The position numbers and the translations under genes were made by a program. The notes beneath the pieces were generated by a model. It did no database searches. It had not been told where the DNA came from and saw only the letters and a list, made by a program, of their open reading frames with translations. A DNA stretch of 64,000 nt, taken from assembly GCF_030815415.1 (NCBI RefSeq), contig NZ_JAUSWW010000001.1, positions 10,106,001 to 10,170,000 on the forward strand, read 5' to 3'. Below, piece after piece: positions 52,408-61,680 of the stretch (position 1 is the stretch's first letter; each line of letters opens with the position of its first letter). This DNA is from Streptomyces canus. Its GTDB lineage: Bacteria > Actinomycetota > Actinomycetes > Streptomycetales > Streptomycetaceae.

Positions 52408-53358
52408 CTACCTGTCGTTGTTCGGGCGTCGGACTCCGGTGAGGCCGCAGCCGGCCAGGTGCTCACGGGTGCTGACCGCGATGGGCAGGGGCACCTCGGG
52501 CGCGCACGGGTACAGGTCCTGCTCGACGATGACGAACAACTCGGCGTCGAGCGTGGCAAGTTCGGTGACCACGTCGGCGGGGTTCGGTACGCCGGCGGGC
52601 GGGGAAACGCACACGCCGCGCTTGACGGCCTCGCCGAAGGAGAGGTCCTCGGCGGCGACCTGGGCGAGGATCGCGGGGTCCATCTGCTTGATGTGGACGT
52701 AGCCGACGCGCTCGCCGAAGCGGCGGATCAGGTCGAGGTTGTCGCCGCCGCCGTACGCGACATGGCCGGTGTCCAGGCAGAGGTTGGTGTAGCGGGAGTC
52801 GGACTCGTTGAGGAGCCGCTCGATCTCGGGCTGGGTCTGGATGTGGCTGTCGGCGTGCGGATGGATGACGAGTCGTACGTCGTACTCGTCCAAGAGCAGC
52901 TTGCCGAGCCGGTCGGCGGCGCGCCCGAAGCCCGCCCACTGGTCGGCGGTCAGTTCGGGCGGCTCGGTGAACGCGCCGGTCTTCTCGTCTCGGTACATCG
53001 GCGGGATGAGGACCAGGTGGTGCGCGCCCGCGGCCTGGGTGAGCGTGGCGACCTGACGGACGTGGGCGAGCATCTCGTCCCGGACTTCCGGCCGGTGCAG
53101 CGCCCCGAACGCGGTGCCGCCAGAGACCTGCAGCCCACGGGACTCCAGCTCGGCCTTCAGTCGCTGCGGATCGGTGGGGAGGTAGCCGTAGGGGCCGAGC
53201 TCCAGCCACTTGTAGCCGGCCTGCGTGAGCTCGTCGAGGAAGCGGGTGTACGACACCTGGTGCTCGTCCTCGGGGAACCAGACGCCCCAGGAGTCGGGGG
53301 CGGAGCCCAAGCACAGGTTGCCCGCGGTGGTGCGGAGGGCGGATGGCGCCGTTGCCAT
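52408..53358 (-). CDS. iolE: Probable inosose dehydratase (IolE family)
   Basis: 316 residues, TIM-barrel isomerase/epimerase fold (GSAPDSWGVWFPED start, VIHPHADSHIQT, LCLDTGHVAYGGGD, YVHIKQMDPAI). These supply the His, Glu and Asp metal ligands. IolE removes water from scyllo-inosose to make the trihydroxycyclohexanedione that IolD cleaves. ATG 53358 has GAAGGA about six bases upstream. It lies between the MFS gene and iolA. Confidence 0.85.
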   Translation of the reverse strand: MATAPSALRTTAGNLCLGSAPDSWGVWFPEDEHQVSYTRFLDELTQAGYKWLELGPYGYLPTDPQRLKAELESRGLQVSGGTAFGALHRPEVRDEMLAHVRQVATLTQAAGAHHLVLIPPMYRDEKTGAFTEPPELTADQWAGFGRAADRLGKLLLDEYDVRLVIHPHADSHIQTQPEIERLLNESDSRYTNLCLDTGHVAYGGGDNLDLIRRFGERVGYVHIKQMDPAILAQVAAEDLSFGEAVKRGVCVSPPAGVPNPADVVTELATLDAELFVIVEQDLYPCAPEVPLPIAVSTREHLAGCGLTGVRRPNNDR

Positions 53359-53386
53359 GGCGTGTCCTTCGGGGAGAGGGGAGGGG

Positions 53387-54883
53387 TCAGTTGGAGGTGG
53401 GGAAGTCGAAGCCTGCGGCGACCTGCTGGGTCTGCTGGGGCCAGCGGGTGGTGACAACCTTGGGGCGGGTGTAGAAGCGGATGCCTTCGGGGCCGTGGAT
53501 GGGGGAGTCGCCGATGAGGGAGTCCTTCCAGCCGCCGAAGGAGTAGTAGGACATCGGCACGGGCACCGGCACGTTGATGCCGATCATGCCGATGTGGATG
53601 TTGCGCTGGAAGCGGCGGGCGGCTTCGCCGGAGGCGGTGAACAGGGCGGTGCCGTTGCCGTAGGGGTTGGCGTTGATGAGGTCGATGGCCTGGTCGAGGG
53701 TGTCGGCCCGGACGATCGCGAGGACCGGGCCGAACAGCTCCTCCTGGTAGGCGTCCATCTCGGTGGTGACGTGGTCGAGAAGGGAGGGGCCGGTGAAGAA
53801 GCCGTCCTCGTGGCCGTCGACCTTGAGCCCGCGGCCGTCGACGACGACGGTGGCTCCTTGCGTGGCGGCGGTGCCGACGGCGTTCTCGACGCGTTCCTGG
53901 GCGGCCTTGGTGACGAGCGGGCCCATCTCGGTGCCGGGGGCGTCGCCGGGGCCGACCTTCACTTTGCGGGCCTTGCGCTCCAGCACCTCGACCAGAGCGT
54001 CGGCCGCCTCGCCGACCGCGACGGCGACCGAGAGGGCCATGCAGCGCTCCCCTGCGGAGCCGTAGGCGCCGGCGGTGATGTGGTTGGCGGCGAACTCGAT
54101 GTGAGCGTCGGGCAGGACGACGGCGTGGTTCTTGGCTCCGCCGAGGGCCTGGACCCGCTTGCCGTGCGAAGTGGCCTGCTCGTGGACGTACTTGGCGATC
54201 GGGGTGGAGCCTACGAAGGAGACGGCTTGGATGCCGGGGTGGGTGAGGATCGCGTCGACGGCGGGCTTGCCGCCGTGCACGACGTTGAACACGCCGTCCG
54301 GGAGCCCGGCCTTCTTGTACAGCTCGGCGACGAAGTTCGCGGCGGAGGGGTCACGTTCGCTGGGCTTGAGGATGAAGGTGTTGCCGGTGGCGATGGCGAT
54401 GGGGTGCATCCACAGGGGCACCATGGCGGGGAAGTTGAAGGGGGTGATGCCGGCGACGACGCCGAGGGGCTGGCGGAAGTTGTGGACGTCGATGCCGCGG
54501 GAGACCTGGTCGGAGAAGGATCCCTTCAGGACGTCGCCGAGGCCGCAGGCGAACTCGACGACCTCGCGGCCGCGGGTGATTTCTCCGCGGGCGTCGTCGA
54601 CGGTCTTGCCGTGCTCGGCGGAGATGATCCGGCCGAGCTCCTCCTCGTGCTCCACGAGCAGCTGGCGGAACGCGAACATCACCTGGGTGCGCTGAGAGAG
54701 GGAGGACTCCGACCAGGTTTCGAAGGCGGCGGTCGCTGCCTGGACTGCCGAGTCCACGTCGGGTGCGCCGCCGAGGACGACCTGGGCCTGCTCGGCGCCG
54801 GTGGCCGGGTTGAAGACGGGCTGGGTGGCGGTGACGGAGCCCTGGGTGGGGGAGCCGTTGATCCAGTGGGGAATGGTGTTCAC
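53387..54883 (-). CDS. iolA: CoA-acylating methylmalonate-semialdehyde dehydrogenase
   Basis: 498 residues, aldehyde dehydrogenase superfamily. GITPFNFPAMVPLWMHPIAIATGNTFILKPSE is the cofactor region; GSAGERCMALS holds the catalytic Cys; ELFGPVL completes the active site. Absence of the general-base Glu in QALGGAKNHAVV marks the CoA-acylating subgroup (MmsA/IolA). It turns malonate semialdehyde into acetyl-CoA and CO2, the last step of inositol breakdown. GTG 54883 starts 13 bases after the iolD stop. Confidence 0.95.
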   Translation of the reverse strand: MNTIPHWINGSPTQGSVTATQPVFNPATGAEQAQVVLGGAPDVDSAVQAATAAFETWSESSLSQRTQVMFAFRQLLVEHEEELGRIISAEHGKTVDDARGEITRGREVVEFACGLGDVLKGSFSDQVSRGIDVHNFRQPLGVVAGITPFNFPAMVPLWMHPIAIATGNTFILKPSERDPSAANFVAELYKKAGLPDGVFNVVHGGKPAVDAILTHPGIQAVSFVGSTPIAKYVHEQATSHGKRVQALGGAKNHAVVLPDAHIEFAANHITAGAYGSAGERCMALSVAVAVGEAADALVEVLERKARKVKVGPGDAPGTEMGPLVTKAAQERVENAVGTAATQGATVVVDGRGLKVDGHEDGFFTGPSLLDHVTTEMDAYQEELFGPVLAIVRADTLDQAIDLINANPYGNGTALFTASGEAARRFQRNIHIGMIGINVPVPVPMSYYSFGGWKDSLIGDSPIHGPEGIRFYTRPKVVTTRWPQQTQQVAAGFDFPTSN

Positions 54884-54896
54884 GGGAGCGGGGTCC

Positions 54897-56774
54897 TTAG
54901 AGGTAGTGGCGCTGGGCCTGCTTGTGGGCGGCGTATGTCTCGTGGGCGGCTTGGGTAGTGTCGAGTGCGGAGACTTCACTGACGGGGACGTCCCACCAGC
55001 CGTGGCCGGGCGGGTTGGGTCCGTACAGGTCGGTCTCGACGTGCACGACGGTGGTGCGGGTGGCCGCCTTGGCCTTCTCCATCGCCGCACGGAAGTCGTC
55101 TACGGAGGCGGCGTGCAGGACGTCCGCGCCGAGGCTGGAGGCGTTCGCGGCGAGGTCGACGGGGAGGACGTCGCCGTCCAGCTGACCTGAATCGCCGTCC
55201 CGGTAGCGGTACTTGGTGCCGAACCGCTGTGAGCCGAGCGACTCGGACAGGGCCCCGATGGAGGCGAAGCCGTGGTTCTGGACGAGGACGATGATGACCT
55301 TCAGACCCTCGGAAACCATGGTCACGATCTCCTGGGCCATCATCAGATACGAGCCGTCGCCGACGAGTACGACGACCTCGCGCGACGGATCGGCCATCTT
55401 CGCGCCGACGCCGGCGGCGACCTCGTACCCCATGCAGGAGTACGCGTACTCCACGTGGTAGGCCTTCGGATCGCGGGCCCGCCACAGCTGTTGCAGGTCA
55501 CCGGGCATGGATCCGGCCGCGTTGATGACCACGGCACGGTCGTCGAGGCTCTCGTTGAGCGCGCCGAGGATCTCGGTCTGGGCGGGCAGCGGGCTGTGGC
55601 CGACGTTGAAGCAGGCCTTCTCGATCTCCCGTGTCCGGGCGATGAGTTGACGGGTCGTCGCGCGGTACCCCGCTGAGACCTCCCAGTCGGCCATCGCCCC
55701 GGCCAGGGCCTGGATGCCGAGTCGGGCGTCGGCGACGAGGGGTTCGGCGGAGTGCTTGACGGCGTCCAGGCGGGCCACGTTGAGGTTGACGAAGGTGACG
55801 TCGGGGTTGCCGAAGACGGTGTGGCTGGCGGTGGTGAAGTCGGAGTAGCGGGTGCCGATGCCGAGGACGACGTCGGCTTCCTTTGCGAGCTCGTTCGCCG
55901 CGTACGCGCCGGTGGAGCCGAGGCCGCCGACCGCGTAGGGGTGGTCCCAGGGCACGGCGCCCTTGCCGGCGTGGGTGTCGGCAACCGGGATGCCGGTGGC
56001 CTCGGCGAACGCCCGCAGGGCGATCTCCGCACCGGAATACACGGCGCCGCCACCGGCGACGATGAGTGGCTTCTTCGCCTGCCGCAGCAGGCGTGCGGCC
56101 CGCTCGATCGCGGCCGGTTCCGGGACCGGCCGGCCCACATGCCACACCCGGCGCCGGAAGAACGACACCGGCCAGTCGTACGCCTCGGCCTGCACGTCCT
56201 GCGGCAGCGCGAGGGTGACGGCGCCGGTCTCGACCGGGTCGGTCAGTACCCGCATCGCGGCCAGCGCTGCGGGGACGAGCTGTTCGGGACGCGAGATGCG
56301 GTCGAAGTACTTGGATACGGCGCGGAAGGCGTCGTTGACGGTGACGTCCCCGCCCCGGGTGTCCTCCAGCTGCTGGAGCACGGGGTCGGCGGCACGGGTG
56401 GCGAACATGTCGGACGGCAGCAGGAGCACCGGCAGCCGGTTGGTGGTGGCCAGAGCCGCGCCGGTGATCATGTTGGTGGAGCCGGGGCCGGTGGACGCGG
56501 TGCAGGCGAAGGCCGCCAGCCGGTCGCGCATCTTGGCGTAGGCCACCGAGGCATGCACCATTCCCTGCTCGTTACGCGCCAGGTAGTAGGGCAGGTCGGC
56601 CTCGCCGGTGGTGGCGGCCTGCAATAGTGCCTGCCCGATCCCGGCCACGTTGCCGTGCCCGAAGATCCCCCACATACCGGGGATCAGCCGCTGCTCCTGG
56701 CCGTCACGCTCGCTGTACTGGTTGGCCAGGAACCGCACCAGGGCCTGCGCGGTGGTGAGCCTGATCGTGTCCAT
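54897..56774 (-). CDS. iolD: 3D-(3,5/4)-trihydroxycyclohexane-1,2-dione hydrolase
   Basis: 625 residues, thiamine-diphosphate enzyme. The N-terminal activating Glu is in LARNEQGMVHASVAYAK. The ThDP/Mg motif runs from VVLVGDGSYLMM to QNHGFASIG. IolD opens the cyclohexanedione ring to 5-deoxyglucuronate. ATG 56774 (MDTIRLTTAQALVRFL) overlaps the iolB stop by one base (TGATG), so translation is coupled. Confidence 0.95.
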   Translation of the reverse strand: MDTIRLTTAQALVRFLANQYSERDGQEQRLIPGMWGIFGHGNVAGIGQALLQAATTGEADLPYYLARNEQGMVHASVAYAKMRDRLAAFACTASTGPGSTNMITGAALATTNRLPVLLLPSDMFATRAADPVLQQLEDTRGGDVTVNDAFRAVSKYFDRISRPEQLVPAALAAMRVLTDPVETGAVTLALPQDVQAEAYDWPVSFFRRRVWHVGRPVPEPAAIERAARLLRQAKKPLIVAGGGAVYSGAEIALRAFAEATGIPVADTHAGKGAVPWDHPYAVGGLGSTGAYAANELAKEADVVLGIGTRYSDFTTASHTVFGNPDVTFVNLNVARLDAVKHSAEPLVADARLGIQALAGAMADWEVSAGYRATTRQLIARTREIEKACFNVGHSPLPAQTEILGALNESLDDRAVVINAAGSMPGDLQQLWRARDPKAYHVEYAYSCMGYEVAAGVGAKMADPSREVVVLVGDGSYLMMAQEIVTMVSEGLKVIIVLVQNHGFASIGALSESLGSQRFGTKYRYRDGDSGQLDGDVLPVDLAANASSLGADVLHAASVDDFRAAMEKAKAATRTTVVHVETDLYGPNPPGHGWWDVPVSEVSALDTTQAAHETYAAHKQAQRHYL

Positions 56775-57655
56775 CAGTCGTTCTCCTCGGCGCCGAACGG
56801 CAGCCGGTCGTCGATGTCCTGCGTGTCCCAGGTCGTGCGCACCCACCCGTGGGCGGGGTCGTCGCAGATCAGCCAGGCGCGGTCCAGGCCGGGGCCGGCC
56901 ATGACGTTGAGGTAGTAGAGGTCGTAGCCGGGCGCGGCGATCGAGGGGCCGTGCCAGCCATGCGGGATCAGCACGGTGTCGCCGGAACGGACCTCGGCGA
57001 GCACGTCGATCGGCCGCTCTTCGGTGCCGTACACCCGCTGGTAGCCGAAGCCGTTCTCACCGCCGGAGACCTCGAAGTAGTAGATCTCCTCCAGCTCCGA
57101 CTCCACGCCCGGCCGGGCCTCGTCGTGCTTGTGCGGCGGGTACGACGACCAGTTGCCGCCCGGCGTGAGCACTTCGCACACCAGCAGCTGCTCGGCTTCG
57201 AACGTGCCGGGCAGGCAGTAGTTGTTCACCTGCCGGGAGCAGGCTCCGGCGCCGCGCAGCTCAACGGGTACGTCCTCCTTGCGCCCGTACCGAGCGGAGA
57301 GTGAGCTCCGCTCGGTACGGGCGGAGGGCAGCGCGAACAGACCTCCCTGCGCGCTGCTGATCAGGGCCTCCGACTCACGGGGCAGGTAGGCGAAGTCGGT
57401 GGCTGAGGCAAACACGCCGCTGCGGCCCCGGAGTTCGAAGCGCTGTCCGTTGACGGTCACGGTGCAACCACCGGTCAGCGGAAGAACCAAGAACTCCGAG
57501 TCCTCCGTGGACAGGGCGTGTGCCTCGCCCGGCTGCAGGGTCAGGATCCTCAGGCCGGAGTTTCCCCAGCCCGCCGACTCGGGGGTGACCAGGAGGTCGT
57601 AGGGGCCGTCGGCCGACGTGCCCTTGGGCAGGTGGTACTTGCTCGTGTCGCTCAC
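56774..57655 (-). CDS. iolB: 5-deoxyglucuronate isomerase
   Basis: 293 residues, double cupin. The second cupin has the metal site SSYPPHKHDEA with the Glu in ELEEIYYFEVSG and the later His in LIPHGWHGPSIAAPGYDLYYLN. IolB converts 5-deoxyglucuronate to 2-deoxy-5-keto-gluconate. GTG 57655 overlaps the upstream gene stop by four bases. A perfect 18-bp inverted repeat lies inside the coding sequence near codons 112-125. Confidence 0.95.
   Translation of the reverse strand: MSDTSKYHLPKGTSADGPYDLLVTPESAGWGNSGLRILTLQPGEAHALSTEDSEFLVLPLTGGCTVTVNGQRFELRGRSGVFASATDFAYLPRESEALISSAQGGLFALPSARTERSSLSARYGRKEDVPVELRGAGACSRQVNNYCLPGTFEAEQLLVCEVLTPGGNWSSYPPHKHDEARPGVESELEEIYYFEVSGGENGFGYQRVYGTEERPIDVLAEVRSGDTVLIPHGWHGPSIAAPGYDLYYLNVMAGPGLDRAWLICDDPAHGWVRTTWDTQDIDDRLPFGAEEND
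57282..57323. repeat. Perfect 18-bp inverted repeat within iolB
   Basis: CGCCCGTACCGAGCGGAG (57282-57299) and CTCCGCTCGGTACGGGCG (57306-57323) are exact complements around a six-base loop. It codes for ARTERSSLSARYGR of IolB and would form a very stable RNA hairpin in the operon transcript. Confidence 0.9.
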
Positions 57656-58524
57656 AGCAGGCTCACCGCCCGGTCCACGGCACCGGCGACGTCGCCGTCC
57701 GAGGGGTAGAGCAGGGAGCGGCCGACGACCAGGCCCTGCGCGGTGGGCTGCTTGAGTGCCTTGCCCCATGAGGCGAAAGCCGCATCCGGGTCCTTGACCT
57801 CGCCGCCCAGCAGCAGGGCGGGCATGGTGGAGGCGGACAGTACGCGCTCCATGTCGTCGACGACCGGCAGCTTCAGCCAGGTGTAGGCGGTGCGGCGGCC
57901 CAGCCCCGAGGCGATGGTGATCGACTTGACGACAGCGTCCGTGGAGAGGTTGTTGCGGATCTTGCCGTCCTGCCAGGAGGAGAGGAACGGCTCGACCATC
58001 GCGATCAGCTGGCGGTCATTCAGCTCGTCGATGGCGCGGGCGGTGTTCTCCAGGACGGACGGCGTCGCGGGGTCGTCGAGGGCAATGCGGGTGAGTATCT
58101 TGCCGCCGTCGAAGCCCATTGCGGCGATGGTCTCGGCGTCGTAGCCGGTGAACCGGTCGTCGATCTCGAACACCGACCCCGCCAGCCCGGCCCGGTTCAT
58201 CGAGCCGAAGACGCTCTTGCCGTCCAGGACCCCGAGCAGCAGCAGGTCGTCGAGGATGTCGGCGGTGCCCAGCACGCCCGTCACTCCGGGGCGTTCCAAG
58301 GCGACGCACAAACGCTGCAGCAACTGGAAGCGGTCGGCCATCGCACGCGGGTCGCCGCCGACGCCGTTGGCGCCGCGTGCGGGATGATCGGCGGCGATGA
58401 TCATCGCTTTGCCGTGCTCGCCGAGCGGCGAGGTTGCTCGGACACGGCGTGCGGCTGCTGCCGCGATGGCGCCGGGGTCGCCCACCCGGGCGGCCACGAT
58501 CCGGCTCACATTGTCGGACAGCAC
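57652..58524 (-). CDS. Cgl0158-family aldolase of inositol catabolism
   Basis: 290 residues, class-I-aldolase-like barrel (MIIAADHPARGA, GFDGGKILTRIALDD, TAYTWLKLPVV, PALLLGGEV). In actinobacteria this family replaces IolJ and is thought to split 2-deoxy-5-keto-gluconate-6-phosphate into dihydroxyacetone phosphate and malonate semialdehyde. That fits its place right after the kinase gene iolC, four bases away, and before iolB. GTG 58524 is the proposed start. Confidence 0.88.
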   Translation of the reverse strand: MLSDNVSRIVAARVGDPGAIAAAAARRVRATSPLGEHGKAMIIAADHPARGANGVGGDPRAMADRFQLLQRLCVALERPGVTGVLGTADILDDLLLLGVLDGKSVFGSMNRAGLAGSVFEIDDRFTGYDAETIAAMGFDGGKILTRIALDDPATPSVLENTARAIDELNDRQLIAMVEPFLSSWQDGKIRNNLSTDAVVKSITIASGLGRRTAYTWLKLPVVDDMERVLSASTMPALLLGGEVKDPDAAFASWGKALKQPTAQGLVVGRSLLYPSDGDVAGAVDRAVSLL

Positions 58525-58528
58525 GTTG

Positions 58529-59500
58529 TCACGCCTTTCGTTCGGTGGAAGTGAGGGAGGCCCTGCGGAGCTTGGAGTCGACCTCGGCCTCGGTGGGCAT
58601 CGCGTCGGAGCAGGCCAGCCGTCCCGCGACGATCGCGCCGGCGGCGTTGGCGAAGGCGACCATGCGGCCGGTGTCCCAGCCGGCCAGGAGTCCGTGGCAC
58701 AGCGCCCCGCCGAAGGCGTCACCGGCACCGAGGCCGTTGACCACGTCCACGGGCACCGGTGGGATCTCGGCAACCTGGCCGTCGCCGTCCATCGCCAGCA
58801 CGCCCTTCGGGCCTTGCTTGACCACCGCCAGTTCCACCCCGGCCGCCAGCAGTGCCTTCGCCGCCGCGTACGGGTCGCGTTCACCGGTGGCAACCTCGCA
58901 CTCGTCGAGGTTGCCGACCGCGACCGTGGTGTGCCGCAAGGCCTCGGCGTAGTACGCCCGTGCCTGGGACGGGTCGGTCCAGAACATCGGCCGCCAGTCC
59001 AGGTCGAATACCGTCGCCCCGGCCTTCGCCCGGTGCGCCAGCGCGGCGAGGGTGGCCGAGCGGCTCGGTTCCTCGCACAGGCCGGTACCGGTCATCCAGA
59101 AGATCCGGGCCTCGCGTACCGCGTCCAGGTCCAGCTCGCCCGGCTGGATGTCCAGGTCGGGGGCTTTGGGCAGGCGGTAGAAGTACAGCGGGAAGTCGTC
59201 CGGCGGGAAGATCTCGCAGAAGGTCACCGGCGTCGGCGCGATGTCCGACGTGCCGACGAAGCGGCTGTCCACGCCGTAGCCGTCCAGGGCCGTGCGGACG
59301 AAGTCCCCGAACGGGTCCCGGCCCGTCTTGGTGATGACGGCGGCGGAGTGTCCGTACCGGGCCGCTGCCACCGCCACATTCGTCGGGCTGCCGCCCAGGT
59401 ACTTGCCGAACGATGTGACCTCCGCCAGCCCTACGCCGCTCTGGAGCGGGTACACATCCACCCCCACGCGGCCCATGGTCAGCATTTCGAACGGCATCAC
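58529..59500 (-). CDS. iolC: 5-dehydro-2-deoxygluconokinase
   Basis: 323 residues, PfkB/ribokinase family. The N-terminal GGSPTNVAVAAARYG binds sugar; the C-terminal VNGLGAGDAFGGALCHG holds the catalytic Asp. It phosphorylates 2-deoxy-5-keto-gluconate with ATP. The start is GTG 59500 or ATG 59497, with AAGGGA upstream. It is the first gene of a nine-gene operon that reaches 49070 and is divergent from the LacI regulator, with the operator between them. Confidence 0.93.
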   Translation of the reverse strand: MMPFEMLTMGRVGVDVYPLQSGVGLAEVTSFGKYLGGSPTNVAVAAARYGHSAAVITKTGRDPFGDFVRTALDGYGVDSRFVGTSDIAPTPVTFCEIFPPDDFPLYFYRLPKAPDLDIQPGELDLDAVREARIFWMTGTGLCEEPSRSATLAALAHRAKAGATVFDLDWRPMFWTDPSQARAYYAEALRHTTVAVGNLDECEVATGERDPYAAAKALLAAGVELAVVKQGPKGVLAMDGDGQVAEIPPVPVDVVNGLGAGDAFGGALCHGLLAGWDTGRMVAFANAAGAIVAGRLACSDAMPTEAEVDSKLRRASLTSTERKA

Positions 59501-59547
59501 GCTGGTTTCCCTTTCGTGCCAGGGACGGGGACGTCCACAAGATTCGC

Positions 59548-59574
59548 TATCGCGCTCTACTAGCGCGCTCTAGT
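59548..59574. promoter_or_regulatory. Operator between iolC and its LacI regulator
   Basis: TATCGCGCTCTA (59548-59559) and TAGCGCGCTCTA (59561-59572) are tandem near-identical units; the second lies in the palindrome-armed ACTAGCGCGCTCTAGT (59559-59574). The same motif is found at 63954-63969 before the ABC importer. Confidence 0.75.
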
Positions 59575-59664
59575 CTGTGTACGATGACTCCTGTCCAAAT
59601 GTCATGTCAATACCTTGTTGCTGGGAGATTTCGAGAGTGCCCGTAGGGTGGGCCGTGTCGGAGG

Positions 59665-60708
59665 GTGGGTTCACAGGTGGATGCGTCGGGAAAGCAGCGG
59701 CCCACGATGGCGGACGTCGCTGCGAAAGCGGGGGTGTCCCGGGCGCTCGTCTCGATCATCTTCCGCGGCAAGCCAGGGGCGAGCGAAGAGACCCGGGAAC
59801 GGGTGCTGCGGGTCGCCGACGAGATCGGCTACCACCCCGACAGCGCGGCCCGGTTGCTGGCCCGTGGCCGCAGCCGCACGCTCGGCGTGATGTTCACCGT
59901 GCACCAGACGTTCCACGCGGACCTCATCCAGGGGATCTACCCCGAGGCCGAGCGTCTCGGCTACGACGTCCTGCTCTCCGCAGCCACCCATGGCCGCAGC
60001 GAGGCGAAGGCGGCCGAGGCGCTGCTCAGCCACCGCTGCGAGGCGCTGATCCTGCTCGGCCCCGAGGCCGAGGCCGCGTATCTCAACGAACTCGGACACC
60101 GGGCGGTGACCGTCTCGGTCAGCCGCCGGGTGCCCCGCGCCCGCGTGGACTTCGTGCACAGTGCCGAGGGCAAGGGTGTGCAGCAGGCCATGGAGCATCT
60201 CGTCGACCTGGGGCACCGCCGGATCATGCACATCGACGGCGGCCGGGGACCGGGATCGTCCGAGCGGCGGCGTGCCTACCGGACCGCGATGCGCCGGCAC
60301 GGGCTGGAGTCCGAGGTGCGGGTGATCCCGGGGGAGCATACGGAGGAGTCGGGCATCGAGGTGGGCCGCCTGCTCCTGGCGGAGCGGGATCAGGGGCAAC
60401 GCCTGCCGACGGCGGTCCTCGCGGGCAACGACCGGTGTGCGTGGGGTCTGCTGATGGCCTTGACGCGGGCAGGCGTTGATGTCCCGCGCGATATGTCTGT
60501 CGTCGGATACGACGACAGCCACCTCTCCCATCTGATGCCCGTCGGCCTGACCACCGTCCGCCAGGACGCGGCTCTCATGGCGGAGCATGCCGTGCGGTTC
60601 GCCGTGGAGCGGCTAGAAAATCCGGAGCTGGAAGCTCGGGAGGCGGTACTGGACCCGAAGCTGGTGGTGCGCGGCACGAGCGACACGGCACCGGAGACGT
60701 CTCCCTGA
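59665..60708 (+). CDS. LacI-family regulator of inositol catabolism
   Basis: 347 residues from GTG 59665. GTG 59677 is an alternative and better spaced from GGAGGG (59660-59665). The helix-turn-helix is MADVAAKAGVSRALVSIIFRGKPGAS, with hinge DSAARLLARGRSRT and an effector domain ending in PRDMSVVGYDDSHLSHLMPVGLTTVRQD. Divergent from the iol operon and upstream of the convergent ABC importer, it very likely represses both through the shared operator and is released by an inositol intermediate. Confidence 0.92.
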   Translation: MGSQVDASGKQRPTMADVAAKAGVSRALVSIIFRGKPGASEETRERVLRVADEIGYHPDSAARLLARGRSRTLGVMFTVHQTFHADLIQGIYPEAERLGYDVLLSAATHGRSEAKAAEALLSHRCEALILLGPEAEAAYLNELGHRAVTVSVSRRVPRARVDFVHSAEGKGVQQAMEHLVDLGHRRIMHIDGGRGPGSSERRRAYRTAMRRHGLESEVRVIPGEHTEESGIEVGRLLLAERDQGQRLPTAVLAGNDRCAWGLLMALTRAGVDVPRDMSVVGYDDSHLSHLMPVGLTTVRQDAALMAEHAVRFAVERLENPELEAREAVLDPKLVVRGTSDTAPETSP

Positions 60709-60713
60709 GCGTG

Positions 60714-60736
60714 TGCCCCCAGCAGTTGGGGCTTTT
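60714..60736 (+). terminator. Terminator after the iol lacI gene
   Basis: GCCCCCA (60715-60721) pairs with TGGGGC (60727-60732), followed by TTTT. A further hairpin, CCTGTAG (60771-60777) with CTACAGG (60788-60794), covers the stop of the convergent ABC ATPase gene. Confidence 0.7.
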
Positions 60737-60787
60737 GGCCTTGCCGTGCTGGGGTGGCACCGACCGCACGCCTGTAGGGACATACCG

Positions 60788-61675
60788 CTACAGGGCCGTG
60801 AGGTCTTTCTCCTCCGGGAGTTCTTCGACGTCTACGCCGCTGACCTGCGCCAACTCGTGCTTGAGAGCTGCGAGTTCGGCGCCGCCCGCCATGTGGTTGG
60901 TGAGTTCCTCCAGGGATATGTCGCTGCGCTCGGCGGACAGTTCCATCGTGCCGAGACGCAGGACGCTGAAGTGGTCGCCGACCATGTAGGCGTGGTGCGG
61001 GTTGTGGGTGATGAAGATGACGCCAAGGCCGCGGTCGCGGGCGGCGGCGACGTACTTCAGGACCACGCCGGACTGCTTGACGCCGAGGGCGGCGGTGGGC
61101 TCGTCGAGGATGAGGACGCGGGCGCCGAAGTGGACGGCGCGGGCGATGGCGACACACTGGCGCTGGCCGCCCGACAGTGTGCCGATCGGCTGCTCCATGT
61201 CGTCCAGGACGATGCCCATGTTGCGGAGCTCTTCGTCGGCGGTCTTCTTCATCTGCTCGATGTCGAGACGGCGGATGGGCCAAGGGCCCTTGGTGATCTC
61301 GGAGCCGAGGAAGAAGTTGCGCCACACCGGCATCAGGGGGACCCCGGCGAGGTCCTGGTAGACGGTGGCGATGCCCTTGTCGAGGGCCTCGCGCGGGGTG
61401 GAGAAGCGGACCGGTTCGCCGTCGACGAGGAACTCGCCCTCGGTGTGCTGGTGCAGCCCGGAGATGATTTTGATCAGGGTGGACTTGCCGGCGCCGTTGT
61501 CGCCCAGGACGCAGGTGACCTGGCTGGGCCGGACGGCGAGGTCGACGCCGTGCAGGGCGCGGATGTTGCCGTACGCCTTGCCGGCGTTGCGGAGCTGGAC
61601 GATGGGACGGCCATCGCCCTCGGGCGCGGTGTCCTGGAGGACGGCTCCGTGGGTTCCGGTCTGATTGCTTGTCAT
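60788..61675 (-). CDS. Sugar ABC transporter ATP-binding protein
   Basis: 295 residues with a single nucleotide-binding domain. Walker A GDNGAGKST, signature LSGGQRQCVAIARAV, Walker B VLILDEPTAALGV and switch His FITHNPHHAY are intact. It belongs to the ribose/xylose-type CUT2 family, but as a half-size ATPase rather than the usual tandem form. ATG 61675 has GAGGTGA five bases upstream. It is the last gene of the three-gene importer operon. Confidence 0.93.
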   Translation of the reverse strand: MTSNQTGTHGAVLQDTAPEGDGRPIVQLRNAGKAYGNIRALHGVDLAVRPSQVTCVLGDNGAGKSTLIKIISGLHQHTEGEFLVDGEPVRFSTPREALDKGIATVYQDLAGVPLMPVWRNFFLGSEITKGPWPIRRLDIEQMKKTADEELRNMGIVLDDMEQPIGTLSGGQRQCVAIARAVHFGARVLILDEPTAALGVKQSGVVLKYVAAARDRGLGVIFITHNPHHAYMVGDHFSVLRLGTMELSAERSDISLEELTNHMAGGAELAALKHELAQVSGVDVEELPEEKDLTAL

Positions 61676-61680
61676 GGGGG

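Noticed and set aside
49837..53454. 1200-codon plus-strand open frame opposite the inositol genes
   Set aside because: Low-complexity Gly/Val/Asp/Arg-rich translation that mirrors the codon bias of the minus-strand genes; no family motifs.
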